DNA of 64,000 nucleotides from contig CALXGR010000002.1 of NCBI GenBank assembly GCA_944387885.1, forward strand, positions 1-64,000, given 5' to 3'. A program made the translations under genes and the position numbers. The notes under the pieces were generated by a model. That model searched no databases and had not been told where the DNA came from. It was given only the letters and a program-made list of their open reading frames with translations. Shown piece after piece: positions 42,223 to 50,394 of the stretch. How positions within the stretch are numbered: the first letter of the stretch is position 1; each line of letters opens with the position of its first letter. The stretch comes from an uncultured Clostridia bacterium. GTDB taxonomy: Bacteria > Bacillota > Clostridia > Oscillospirales > Ruminococcaceae.

Positions 42223-43008
42223 ATGAGCAAAGTTTTTGGATATCCCCAGTTTGACGAGAATGGGGAAAAGATTCTTACTACCTATACCAACGAATACAGC
42301 GCCATGATGATGGACATCCGGGTCTACCGTCTGGCTTGTGGCCAGACCCGCCAGTTCTCCCGTGAAGGGGAGGAGACTGCTATCCTCCTGCTGAAGGGCG
42401 AGGTGACCTTCGGCTGGGAGGGCCAGACCGCCGGCGCCAGCCGGAAGGATGTCTTTACGGAAGGCCCCTGGGCCCTCCATGTTTGCAGCGGCACCCAGGT
42501 CACCGTCACCGCCCAGGCTCCCAGCGAGATTCTGGTCCAGTGCACCAAGAACGAAAAAGAATTCCCTGCCAAGCTGTACAAGCCCGAGGATGCTCCCTGG
42601 GGCTATTCCAGCAAGGGTAAGTTCGGAAATGTGGCCAACCGCCGTGTAAATACCATCTTTGACCATGACATCGCTCCCTGGTCCAACATGGTTCTGGGAG
42701 AGGTGCTCAATGACCGGGGAAACTGGTCCGGCTACCTGCCTCACCGTCATCCTCAGCCTGAGACCTACTACTTCCTGTTTGACCGTCCGGAAGGTTTCGG
42801 CGCCAGTTTTGTAGGAGATCAGGTTTTCAAGAGCACTGACGGCAGCTTCTCTGCCATCCCCGGCGGAGAACTTCACCCCCAGGCGGTGGCTCCCGGATTC
42901 CAGATGTATACCTGCTGGATGATCCGCCACCTGGATGGCAACCCCTGGCTCCAGACCGACCGCTGCGAAGATGAGCGGTATGTCTGGCTCCATGATGCAC
43001 AGTTCTGA
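42223..43008 (+). CDS. iolB: 5-deoxy-glucuronate isomerase (IolB)-like
   Basis: 261 residues, bicupin of the KduI/IolB family. SGYLPHRHPQPETYYFLFDRPEGFG gives the metal-binding His/Glu set and GGELHPQAVAPGFQMYTCWMIRHLDGNPW is a family hallmark. IolB turns 5-deoxy-glucuronate into 2-deoxy-5-keto-gluconate, the substrate of IolC. Start: ATG at 42223 behind AAGGAGGCAAAACC; an in-frame ATG at 42199 has no SD. Located between the IolC-like kinase and an alcohol dehydrogenase. Confidence 0.88.
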   Translation: MSKVFGYPQFDENGEKILTTYTNEYSAMMMDIRVYRLACGQTRQFSREGEETAILLLKGEVTFGWEGQTAGASRKDVFTEGPWALHVCSGTQVTVTAQAPSEILVQCTKNEKEFPAKLYKPEDAPWGYSSKGKFGNVANRRVNTIFDHDIAPWSNMVLGEVLNDRGNWSGYLPHRHPQPETYYFLFDRPEGFGASFVGDQVFKSTDGSFSAIPGGELHPQAVAPGFQMYTCWMIRHLDGNPWLQTDRCEDERYVWLHDAQF

Positions 43009-43028
43009 TAGAAAAGAGGAAGAGAAAA

Positions 43029-44183
43029 ATGGCAAGAGAATTTATTGTGCCGGGACGGATCGTAACCGGTGAAGGGGCTTTGCAGACCGCTCAGGCCGCC
43101 ATGGGCAGCCTGGGGAAAAAGGCCCTTCTGGTCACCGACCAGGTTATGATCTCTCTGGGCAACTGTGCAAAGGTGGAGCAGGCTCTGCGGGAGCAGGGGG
43201 TAGAGTATGCCATCTATGCTGAGATCAACGGGGAACCCAACGATCTCATGATCCAGAAAGGACTGGAGCTCTACCGCCAGGAGGGCTGTGATTTCCTGGT
43301 GGCACTGGGCGGCGGCAGCCCCATCGACAGCATGAAGGCTATCGGTGCCCTGGTGAAAAAGGGCGGCAAGATCTCCCAGTTTATGGGAAAGGTCATTGAG
43401 GAGGAGATGCCTCCCATGGTAGCCATCCCCACCACCGCCGGCACCGGTTCCGAGGCAACTCAGTTTACCATCATCACCGATACCGAAAAGGATATCAAGA
43501 TGCTTCTCAAGGGAAGCTGCCTCATGCCTGACCTGGCAGTGATCGATCCTCAGTTCACCATGACTGCACCTCCCAAAATTACCGCAGCCACCGGACTGGA
43601 TGCCCTCTGCCATGCAGTGGAAGCATACACCTCCCGGAAGAGCCAGACCCTCTCCGATACCTTTGCCCTTTCTGCGGTAAAGCGGATTTTCAAGTATCTG
43701 CCCCAGGCTTACCAGAACGGTTCCAACCAGGAAGCCCGGGTCCAGATGTCGGTGGCGGCTCTGGAGGCAGGTATCGCCTTTAACAACGCTTCTGTCACCA
43801 TCATTCATGGAATGAGCCGCCCCATCGGAGCCCTTTTCCATGTGGCTCACGGCATCTCCAATGCCATGCTCATGAATGAGTGCCTGGCCTTCGCCCTGCC
43901 CGGAGCCTATGGCCGGTTTGCAGACCTGGGCCGTGCCATCGGGGCAGCACCCCCCGAGATGGATGATGAGACTGCCGCATCCGCCTTCCTGGCTGCTGTT
44001 GGTCAGATCACCCGGCAGCTGGACACTCCCACCCTGGAAGAGTACGGCATCAAGAAGGAGGACTACTTCGCAGCCATTGAGAAGATGTCCCACGATGCTA
44101 TGGAGAGCGGAAGCCCCCAGAACACCATCCGGCCTGTGTCTCAGGACGAGGTAAAGGAGATTTACAGAAAGCTCTGGAAGTGA
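43029..44183 (+). CDS. Iron-containing alcohol dehydrogenase
   Basis: 384 residues, class III ADH. NAD-binding GGGSPIDSMKAIGAL, TTAGTGSEAT, and metal ligands in LDALCHAVEAY, HGMSRPIGALFHVAHGISNA. Such enzymes reduce aldehydes or oxidise alcohols with Fe2+. In this operon a fitting task is reduction of the aldehyde released by the aldolase (malonate semialdehyde to 3-hydroxypropionate if the IolB-IolC-IolJ reading is right), which would reoxidise NADH in an anaerobe; this is inference. Start: ATG behind AAAGAGGAAGAGAAA. Confidence 0.92.
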   Translation: MAREFIVPGRIVTGEGALQTAQAAMGSLGKKALLVTDQVMISLGNCAKVEQALREQGVEYAIYAEINGEPNDLMIQKGLELYRQEGCDFLVALGGGSPIDSMKAIGALVKKGGKISQFMGKVIEEEMPPMVAIPTTAGTGSEATQFTIITDTEKDIKMLLKGSCLMPDLAVIDPQFTMTAPPKITAATGLDALCHAVEAYTSRKSQTLSDTFALSAVKRIFKYLPQAYQNGSNQEARVQMSVAALEAGIAFNNASVTIIHGMSRPIGALFHVAHGISNAMLMNECLAFALPGAYGRFADLGRAIGAAPPEMDDETAASAFLAAVGQITRQLDTPTLEEYGIKKEDYFAAIEKMSHDAMESGSPQNTIRPVSQDEVKEIYRKLWK

Positions 44184-44208
44184 CAGGGCAGGGAAGGAGA
44201 CCTACTGA

Positions 44209-44898
44209 ATGATTCGGGCAGTAATTTTTGATTTGGACGGGACCCTGTATGACCGCTATTCCTCTCTCCGGGCAGCGGCCTACCAGCTCCACAGCGAGCA
44301 CCGGAACTGGTTCCCTGAATCCATGACCGCCAAGGAACTGGGCCGCCAGCTGGTAAAGTTTGACCATCGGTACAACTATTTTGGCGGATGGCCGTCGGTT
44401 GCTGAGAAACTGAAGACGGCAAATGTTCTCCTGCCGGAGGTAGATGACCGGCAGTTTGGGGAGGCTGCGATCTCGGCTATGGCAGAGAGCCTGGTGCCTT
44501 ATCCCTTTACCCTCAAGATGTTGGCAGACCTTCGCCGGAAAGGGTATCGTCTGGGAATGATCACCAACGGGACCCCTGAGATCCAGTGGCGGAAGCTGCG
44601 GAAGCTGGGTCTGGAAAACCAGTTTGAGACGGTGCTGGTCAGCGGTGCTGTGGGGGCAGAAAAGCCTGACCCTGCTATTTTCCAGGCCTGTGAAAAGGCC
44701 ATGGACCTGCCCGCCCGGGAAATGGTCTATGTAGGGGATAACCCTGAACTGGATATACTGGGCGCCTACAACGGAGGATTCACCCCCATCTGGGTAAAGA
44801 CCTCTGTGGGCTGGGGCTTCCCGGACATTCGCCGGGCTCCTTATGAAATCAATGACGTTTCCGAGCTGGATGATCTGTTGGACAGAATTTCCGGCTGA
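44209..44898 (+). CDS. HAD-superfamily phosphatase
   Basis: 229 residues. HAD motif I FDLDGTLYD, motif II ITNGTPE, motif III Lys in GAEKPDPAIFQ, motif IV VGDNPELDILGA; alpha-helical cap between I and II (type I). Acts on a small phosphate ester or, less likely, another substrate. Last gene of the PTS operon; it could remove phosphate from a PTS-phosphorylated intermediate. Start: ATG behind GAAGGAGACC. Confidence 0.88.
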   Translation: MIRAVIFDLDGTLYDRYSSLRAAAYQLHSEHRNWFPESMTAKELGRQLVKFDHRYNYFGGWPSVAEKLKTANVLLPEVDDRQFGEAAISAMAESLVPYPFTLKMLADLRRKGYRLGMITNGTPEIQWRKLRKLGLENQFETVLVSGAVGAEKPDPAIFQACEKAMDLPAREMVYVGDNPELDILGAYNGGFTPIWVKTSVGWGFPDIRRAPYEINDVSELDDLLDRISG

Positions 44899-44915
44899 CA
44901 AGATTCCCTCTTAAC

Positions 44916-44961
44916 AAGAAAACCTCCGGACAGATTTTTGTCCGGAGGTTTTCTTGTTCCT
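44916..44961 (+). terminator. Terminator of the PTS/Iol-like operon
   Basis: ACAAGAAAACCTCCGGACA pairs with TGTCCGGAGGTTTTCTTGT; 19-base-pair near-perfect stem with built-in T-run. Confidence 0.95.
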
Positions 44962-45095
44962 TTCCTCTTTCCCGTGTTGCGGGAGAGAGGAATTTTTGTT
45001 TTCGGGAAAAATGAAAAGCCTCTCGGCCTGTTTTGGCAATTCTTGCACCCGGCAGAAGGTATTCTGAAGAAAAACAATGCCGGAGGAAATCAATC

Positions 45096-47336
45096 ATGCA
45101 GAGTGTGGAACAGACCAGCCGCACCGGGACCCACGGGCAGTGGGGCCGGTGGACCCCCTGGGCCTGGCAGTTGGCCGGGGCGGGGATGGGCTTTTTGTTG
45201 GCGGGAGGACAGGTGGCCGGGGGCGTGTCGCCTCTGGGGCTGGGGTATCTTATGGCCTGCAGCCCGGGGTATCTTCTGGCAGGAGGACTGGGGGTACTCA
45301 CCGGTACCCTCACCCTTCTGCCTACCTTTGAGGCACTGCCCCTGCTGGGGGCAGCTCTCATGGTGCTGGTGGCCCGGCTGGCTTTCCGCCCCGGCTTCTG
45401 GGCCGGCGCCCTGACGGGAGGTGTTTTTGCTGCCCTGTTCCGGTTGATTCTGACCGGAGAAATCACCCCTGCCGGTGTGGGAACAGCCCTCCTGGAAGGG
45501 GGACTGGCCGTTCTGGCAGGGTGGGGGATGGACAGGCTCCCGCCCCAGACGGACCAGGGGCTTTGCCTCTGGCTCAGCATGGCGGCTCTGGCCATACAAT
45601 CCCTGGGTTCCGGAATTTTCCAGCCGGGAGTGATACTGGCGGGAATGGTACTGCTCCAGGTTTCCTGGCAGGGGACCGGGGGAGAGATCGGGGTGCTGGG
45701 CTGCTGCATGAGCGGAGCCATTGCCCTGGCAGACCCTCAGTGGAGTTACATACTGCTTCTTTACACCGGGGCGGCCCTGGCTGCCAATTTTATAGGAGGA
45801 GAGAACCGTCTGGCCTGCGGAGGTGTTTTCCTGGCGGTGGGTACGGCAGGGGCTTCCCTGGGAGGAAGCCTGGAAATGATACTGGCTGCTCTGGTTGGGG
45901 TGGTGGCGGCCCTGGTGGGATTCTGGCTTTGCCCCATTGCCTGGAGAGAGCGGCAGGAGCTTCTCCCGGCGGCTTCCCAGAAAGGAACCCTGAACCAGGC
46001 CACCGCCAAGCTGGAAGGGATTGCCCAGGCTCTGGAGGAGATTGCGGCAACGGTGGAACAGGTGGCCGCCAGAGAAGGCTCCCGGGGAGAAAACTATAAC
46101 TGGGTGGTGGACTATGTGGCGGAGGAGGTCTGCCGGAAATGCCGCCACCGGGAAATCTGCTGGAGCCAGAACTACAACCGGACGGTGGAGGGTTTCTATC
46201 ACCTTCGGTCCCAGCTGGAAAAATCCCTTCGCCCCGCCCCGGAGGAACTGCCGGTGGAGTTTGAAGGGTGTTCCAACCCTGAGAAGATTTGTTCTGCTCT
46301 GGCCCGGGGATACGCTCTCTACCGGGAACGGAGGGAGGCCCGGCTTCGCTCTCAGGCCATGCGGACCGTCCTCACCGAACAGTACGGGGCAATGGCTTCC
46401 AGTCTGGCCGCTCTGGGGGACCAGCTGAGCAGGACCGGCACCCCTGAACCGGGGAAAAGCGCCCGGGTCCAGAAACTTTTTTCCAGCCTGGGCCTGGAAC
46501 CGCTGGGGTGCATGGTCACCCGGGAAATCACCGGAAAACTGACCGTGACGGTGACAGTAGCCCGGATGGAATTGTCCCCGGAGGAGTTGGAGGAGCTGAC
46601 CGGAGAGGTGGGAGACCTCTGCCGCCATCCTTTGGGGCTGCCCCAGGTGCTCCATTGCCGCACCGTCACCACCCTGACCTTCTGCGAAAAACCTCTTTAT
46701 ATCCCGGTCTTTGGGGTGGCGGGGACACCTGCCCATCAGGTCAGCGGGGATGTGACCCGCCAGTTCTGCGATGGGGTAGGGAAGGGGTATATGCTCCTCT
46801 GCGACGGCATGGGAACAGGAAAACCGGCGGCAGTGGACGGCACCCTGGCCGCCCAGCTTACCACCCGGCTCCTTTTGGCGGGCTTTGACAGCACCGCCGC
46901 CGCCCGGCTGGTGAATGTGGCCCTCAACCTGAAAAGCCAGGAGGAGGGCAGCGCCACCCTGGACCTGCTTACCCTCAACCTTTATACGGGACAGGCCCTT
47001 CTCTTCAAAGCAGGGGCGGCGCCCAGCTTCCTCATTCGGAAAGGGAAGGCCCGGATTCTGGAAGGGAACAGCCTGCCCATTGGGATTCTGCCCCAGGTGG
47101 TGGGCAGTACCACCCCCCTTTCTCTCCTGCCGGGGGATTACCTGGTCATGATTTCGGATGGAGTACTGGACGATGGCCCCGAATGGGTCATGCACCAGCT
47201 CAGCCTCTGCGCAGGGCGGGGAATGGACCCCCGGCAGATGGCCCAGTCCCTTATTGAGAGCGCCCGCCGCCGCACCGGGCTCCATCACCCGGATGATATG
47301 ACGGCGGCGGTTTGTCTGGTGGAACAGGCTTATTGA
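45096..47336 (+). CDS. spoIIE: Stage II sporulation protein E
   Basis: 746 residues. N-terminal third is a block of hydrophobic helices (about residues 20-310), then a linker with cysteines (VCRKCRHREICW) and a PP2C-type phosphatase domain: CDGMGTGKPAA (Asp about 569) and ISDGVLDDGPEW (about 687) supply the metal aspartates. SpoIIE dephosphorylates SpoIIAA to free sigma-F in the forespore and takes part in polar septation, so the organism probably forms spores. B. subtilis SpoIIE is 827 residues; the Oscillospiraceae form is shorter. Start: ATG at 45096 behind GGAGGAAATC. Confidence 0.93.
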   Translation: MQSVEQTSRTGTHGQWGRWTPWAWQLAGAGMGFLLAGGQVAGGVSPLGLGYLMACSPGYLLAGGLGVLTGTLTLLPTFEALPLLGAALMVLVARLAFRPGFWAGALTGGVFAALFRLILTGEITPAGVGTALLEGGLAVLAGWGMDRLPPQTDQGLCLWLSMAALAIQSLGSGIFQPGVILAGMVLLQVSWQGTGGEIGVLGCCMSGAIALADPQWSYILLLYTGAALAANFIGGENRLACGGVFLAVGTAGASLGGSLEMILAALVGVVAALVGFWLCPIAWRERQELLPAASQKGTLNQATAKLEGIAQALEEIAATVEQVAAREGSRGENYNWVVDYVAEEVCRKCRHREICWSQNYNRTVEGFYHLRSQLEKSLRPAPEELPVEFEGCSNPEKICSALARGYALYRERREARLRSQAMRTVLTEQYGAMASSLAALGDQLSRTGTPEPGKSARVQKLFSSLGLEPLGCMVTREITGKLTVTVTVARMELSPEELEELTGEVGDLCRHPLGLPQVLHCRTVTTLTFCEKPLYIPVFGVAGTPAHQVSGDVTRQFCDGVGKGYMLLCDGMGTGKPAAVDGTLAAQLTTRLLLAGFDSTAAARLVNVALNLKSQEEGSATLDLLTLNLYTGQALLFKAGAAPSFLIRKGKARILEGNSLPIGILPQVVGSTTPLSLLPGDYLVMISDGVLDDGPEWVMHQLSLCAGRGMDPRQMAQSLIESARRRTGLHHPDDMTAAVCLVEQAY

Positions 47337-47362
47337 AACAGCGGGGACGATAGGGAAAATCC

Positions 47363-47391
47363 TTGACACAGACTGGAGAGGTCAATATAAT
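47363..47391 (+). promoter_or_regulatory. Promoter of the MarR/YczE operon
   Basis: Consensus TTGACA (47363-47368), 17-base spacer, consensus TATAAT (47386-47391). Confidence 0.9.
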
Positions 47392-47421
47392 AAGCTTTTT
47401 TATTAAAAGAAAGCTTACTAT
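47387..47421. promoter_or_regulatory. Imperfect palindromic operator over the start site
   Basis: TAATAAGCTTTTTT is mirrored by AAAGAAAGCTTACTA about 6 bases further on (12 of 14 arm positions match). It overlaps the -10 and start site of a near-consensus promoter and precedes a MarR gene, so autorepression is likely. Confidence 0.65.
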
Positions 47422-47448
47422 TTGAGAGCGAATACCCGGGAGGTAGCC

Positions 47449-47871
47449 ATGTATTCTCTTCACCAGCTTTGGATGAAAACCTATCTGCAGATGAAACGGC
47501 TGGTTTCGGCCCGGGCCACACCCCTGGGATTGTCTCCGGGACAGCCCAAAATCCTGGAGTTCCTGGGAGAATACGGAGAACACGAACAGAAGGACATTGC
47601 AAAATATTGCGAGATCGAGCCCGCAACAGTGGGCACCATCCTTCTGAGGATGGAGAATGCCGGGCTGGTCCTGCGGCGCAATCGCCCCAACAACCGCCGG
47701 TCCCTGTATGTCTCCCTGACCCCCAAAGGGATGGAAATGGCTGAGACAATGCAGGGGATATTCACGGATGCGGAAAGGGAGATCACGGCCAAGCTGACCG
47801 AGGAAGAGCGGGAGACGCTGCACCGGCTGCTGAGCAAGTGTCTGCAAGATGAGGAAGGAAGTTGTGAATGA
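47449..47871 (+). CDS. MarR-family transcriptional regulator
   Basis: 140 residues. Winged HTH: EQKDIAKYCEIEPATVGTILLRMENAGLVLRRNRPNNRRSLYVSLTPKGME, with recognition helix and wing complete. Start: ATG at 47449 behind GGGAGGTAGCC. Overlaps the membrane-protein gene by 4 bases (ATGA), so it probably controls it through the palindrome at its own promoter. The inducer is unknown. Confidence 0.9.
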   Translation: MYSLHQLWMKTYLQMKRLVSARATPLGLSPGQPKILEFLGEYGEHEQKDIAKYCEIEPATVGTILLRMENAGLVLRRNRPNNRRSLYVSLTPKGMEMAETMQGIFTDAEREITAKLTEEERETLHRLLSKCLQDEEGSCE

Positions 47872-48563
47872 AAGAGAAAAGTATCCAGATGGCAAAACGC
47901 ATTATTACTTATTGTGCCGGACTGTTTGTCATGGCAATGGGAGTCTCCTTTTCCGGTACGGCGGATTTGGGAATGTCCCCGGTGAATTCCATCCCGTATG
48001 TGCTGAGTGAGATTTTCACCGCCTTATCCATGGGAACCTGGATCATCATTGTTTTTTCCCTGTATATTATCATCCAGTTTGTGATTCAGGGAAAGAATTT
48101 CCAGCCCTGGCGGATTCTCCAGCTGATTTGTACCACCCTCTTTGGGTATTTCACGGATTTTACCAACCTGCTGGCGGAACGGTTTCTCCCGAATCCTGAT
48201 CTGATGACTTTCTCTCCCGCCATGGTCTACGGAGTGCGGCTGGTTTATCTGGTCATCAGCATGGCCCTTATTGCCCTGGGAATTCTCCTCTATCTTTCCC
48301 CCGACCTGGTTTCCCTGCCGGGAGAGGGCATCATGCAGGTGATTGCCGACAAGCTCCAAAAGCCCCTGCCTGTGGTGAAAATGTGTTTTGACTGTACCGT
48401 GGCCTGCATTGCGCTGGTCATCTCCCTGGCATATTTCCGACAGTTCCACGGCATCCGGGAGGGAACCGTGATTGCCGCTTTCGGGGTGGGCAAGATTCTG
48501 AGCCTGTACGATCCCCTGAAACTTCCCCTGAACCGTTTCCTGCATGGCGCAAGGGCAGAATAA
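47868..48563 (+). CDS. YczE/YyaS/YitT-type integral membrane protein
   Basis: 231 residues, five or so membrane helices. N-terminal YCAGLFVMAMGVSFSGTADLGMSPVNSIPYVLS is typical of the YczE/YyaS family; GTWIIIVFSLYIIIQFVIQGKNF follows. Function of the family is not settled; possibly transport. Controlled with the MarR gene. Starts 4 bases before the MarR stop. Confidence 0.85.
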   Translation: MKEKSIQMAKRIITYCAGLFVMAMGVSFSGTADLGMSPVNSIPYVLSEIFTALSMGTWIIIVFSLYIIIQFVIQGKNFQPWRILQLICTTLFGYFTDFTNLLAERFLPNPDLMTFSPAMVYGVRLVYLVISMALIALGILLYLSPDLVSLPGEGIMQVIADKLQKPLPVVKMCFDCTVACIALVISLAYFRQFHGIREGTVIAAFGVGKILSLYDPLKLPLNRFLHGARAE

Positions 48564-48568
48564 GCAAA

Positions 48569-48612
48569 AAGAAAAAGGCACCGCAAACCTCGGGGTTGCG
48601 GTGCCTTTTATA
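48569..48612 (+). terminator. Terminator of the MarR/YczE operon
   Basis: AAAAAGGCACCGCAA pairs with TTGCGGTGCCTTTT around ACCTCGGGG. Confidence 0.92.
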
Positions 48613-48954
48613 TAGGAATGAATTAAGTCTCAGGGCGGGGGGTGTCCGGGTTCCGGAACCGGGACAGCTCGGCCGTCAGGCACAGAAAAGGGCCGGGATA
48701 AAGGGACTTGAGAAATCTTTTGCTTTGCAAAAGCTTTCGTCCCTTGAGCACAGCTCTGCGGGACAATTTTCCTAAAAACAGTCCGCCGGACGGGGTCCCC
48801 GCAAAAGGTTGCGAAGCAAGATTTTGTGGGGAGAAGGAGGGATAAGGGAGCAGAGTGAGAACTGCCCGGCGAAAGCCCGGGCAGTTTGAAAGCAGCGGAC
48901 TGTATCCCGACGCACGGAAAATACTTTACCAGCTTCAAGTACCTTCAAACCAAC
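48613..48954. repeat. Hairpin-rich noncoding stretch, possible interspersed repeat or structured RNA
   Basis: No convincing gene. Three separate stem-loops are visible: CTTTTGC/GCAAAAG inside GGGAC/GTCCC (48703-48743); CCCCGCAAAA/TTTTGTGGGG with inner TTGC/GCAA (48797-48831); AACTGCCCGG/CCGGGCAGTT (48860-48886). A 102-codon open frame on the minus strand (48630-48938) ends in PVPEPGHPPP, has unusual composition and looks accidental. The pattern resembles dispersed intergenic elements in related genomes, from general impression only. Confidence 0.4.
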
Positions 48955-48988
48955 AAAAAAAGAGCTGCCCGATTGGACAGCTCCTTTT
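48955..48988. terminator. Hairpin next to tRNA-Leu
   Basis: AAAAGAGCTG pairs with CAGCTCCTTTTC around CCCGATTGGA. On the minus strand it lies directly after tRNA-Leu and is followed by TTTTTTTG, so it is that gene's terminator. Confidence 0.8.
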
Positions 48989-48992
48989 CTGT

Positions 48993-49080
48993 TGGTGCGG
49001 ATGAAGGGACTTGAACCCCCACGGCTTTAAGGGCCACTAGAACCTGAATCTAGCGCGTCTGCCAATTCCGCCACATCCGC
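48993..49080 (-). tRNA. tRNA-Leu, anticodon CAG
   Basis: Class II tRNA, 88 bases on the minus strand: acceptor GCGGATG/CATCCGC, anticodon arm CTAGA-TTCAGGT-TCTAG, long variable arm (GGCCCTTAAAGCCG region), T-arm with GGTTCAAGTCC, encoded CCA. Confidence 0.95.
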
Positions 49081-49136
49081 AGAACAGTATTTATTATACA
49101 CCAGAATCCGCAGATGTCAATATCTTTTTTGAAAAA

Positions 49137-50105
49137 TTATAAAATTACATTTTTCACCAGCAAACTGACGCTTCCGTCCGGGTTGTTGATGAACTCTACC
49201 GTCTCATCACTGAGGAACACATCCCCGGGAATCTTTACCTCAATGCCGCTGTGGCTTTTCACGGTGCGGCTGGTGATTTTTTTGATACGGGCGGGGGGGA
49301 CGGTGATTTGTTCCTCCATCCGAATATCGTCCGCAATCAGTTCCTCCTCAAAGGCGGAGGCAGCTTCCGGGAAATCCCGTTCCAGCCGTGCCTTTACCTG
49401 CTGCACCGGAAGAATGTCCTCGGAGGTCTCTGCCCGGATGATGTTGGCTACGGCAGTCTCCACCTTTCCGTCGTCATCGTAGGCTTCCTTGACGGCGTGG
49501 AGGGCAGCATCCCGCACCGCCTGGAGCTTGACCTTTTCGGTTTTGGCGGGGCTGGTGTTCAGCAGCTTGGTGGAAATATAGAAATCCCGGCCGCCGTCCA
49601 TCTCCACCCGCTTTTCCACCAGCTTTACGGCGCCGGTGTCCAGCTGAATGAGGATGGCTTCATCACATTTGGAGGTGGAGCTGGGGAGAATGGTCTTCTG
49701 CCGCACCAGGCTGACCAGGCCGGGGTGGCCTGCATCGTGGAGATAGGCGGTGCGGTAGTTCATTTTCAGAATGGCCAGGAAAGGCTTCCCGTCAATGGTC
49801 AGGTCTGCCACAGCCAAATCTCCGCTGGGAATTTCCGGGTACCGCATCATCTGCTCAAAGAACATCTGGGCGGCGGACTGGCTCATGGGAACAAATTCCT
49901 TCTCCCGGATCAGCATTTCCTCAAAGGGACTGCCGGGAAGGAAGGTGCAGTTTTTGCAGTCGTCCCCGGTGTGGAGCTTGATAATGTGACCCAGCAGGTA
50001 ATCGCTGTTTTCGTCGTCCAGCACCAGGGGCTGTTCGCTGAGCAGGGGAGCGCTGGCCCCGCTGTCCAGCAGGTGAATGATGGCTTGGTTCAGATGATAT
50101 TCCAT
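49137..50105 (-). CDS. Nucleoid-associated protein, NdpA/YejK family
   Basis: 322 residues, matching the 37-kDa nucleoid-associated family (PF04245). Family blocks: QAIIHLLDSGASAPLLSEQPL at the start, FLAILKMNYRTAYLHD, ILIQLDTGAVKLVEKRVEMDG and VEFINNPDGSVSLLVKN at the end. E. coli YejK binds the nucleoid and topoisomerase IV; function in Firmicutes is little studied. Start: ATG at 50105 behind AAGAGGAATAAAATC; longer upstream frames run through the divergent promoter region and are not coding. Divergent from the CorC-like gene. Confidence 0.85.
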   Translation of the reverse strand: MEYHLNQAIIHLLDSGASAPLLSEQPLVLDDENSDYLLGHIIKLHTGDDCKNCTFLPGSPFEEMLIREKEFVPMSQSAAQMFFEQMMRYPEIPSGDLAVADLTIDGKPFLAILKMNYRTAYLHDAGHPGLVSLVRQKTILPSSTSKCDEAILIQLDTGAVKLVEKRVEMDGGRDFYISTKLLNTSPAKTEKVKLQAVRDAALHAVKEAYDDDGKVETAVANIIRAETSEDILPVQQVKARLERDFPEAASAFEEELIADDIRMEEQITVPPARIKKITSRTVKSHSGIEVKIPGDVFLSDETVEFINNPDGSVSLLVKNVIL

Positions 50106-50238
50106 GATTTTATTCCTCTTGTTATGGTTCCCCCTCCGGACCGTTTGGCCCGGGGCAGGGAACCGGTATTTTTCCCTTGCATTATACAAAACCCGGCGGG
50201 CGGTTGGCAAGGGGAATTTTCCCGGCAGGGTATTCCTG

Positions 50239-50267
50239 TTGACGGAAAGGGAAGAATCTGATATGAT
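50239..50267 (+). promoter_or_regulatory. Promoter of the CorC/HlyC-like gene
   Basis: TTGACG (50239-50244), 17-base spacer, TATGAT (50262-50267) preceded by TGA (extended -10). Start site near 50274, giving a 180-base leader. Confidence 0.8.
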
Positions 50268-50307
50268 GGGAAAAATTCTTTTTTGAAAGGAGTAGGAAGC
50301 CGCCGCC

Positions 50308-50394
50308 ATGGAGGACAGCGACAATAACACTGACCATCCTGCTTTGTATCATAGAGTTTATCCCATGGGACATAGTCTGCCATTACGAGAGTAA
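50308..50394 (+). CDS. Candidate 28-residue upstream ORF in the CorC/HlyC leader
   Basis: ATG at 50308, 10 bases after AGGA, opens a 28-codon frame: it begins MEDSDNNTDHP, contains YHRVYPMGH and ends SLPLRE before TAA. The start is strongly acidic with prolines following. Just past it, GTCTGCC (50375-50381... region) pairs with GGCGGAC (50397-50403) around a TTAC-GAGA-GTAA hairpin. Leader peptides starting with acidic residues and prolines (E. coli MgtL) sense low magnesium by ribosome destabilisation, and the downstream gene is of a magnesium-transport-linked family. Translation is not proven. Confidence 0.4.
   Translation: MEDSDNNTDHPALYHRVYPMGHSLPLRE

Noticed and set aside
45033-45095. 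Longer SpoIIE N-terminus from an upstream ATG
   Set aside because: The ATG at 45096 has a well-spaced GGAGG; the extra residues are basic and unlike SpoIIE.
48630-48938. 102-residue minus-strand protein
   Set aside because: No SD-supported start, odd Pro/Ser-rich composition, and the DNA is dominated by hairpins; treated as noncoding.
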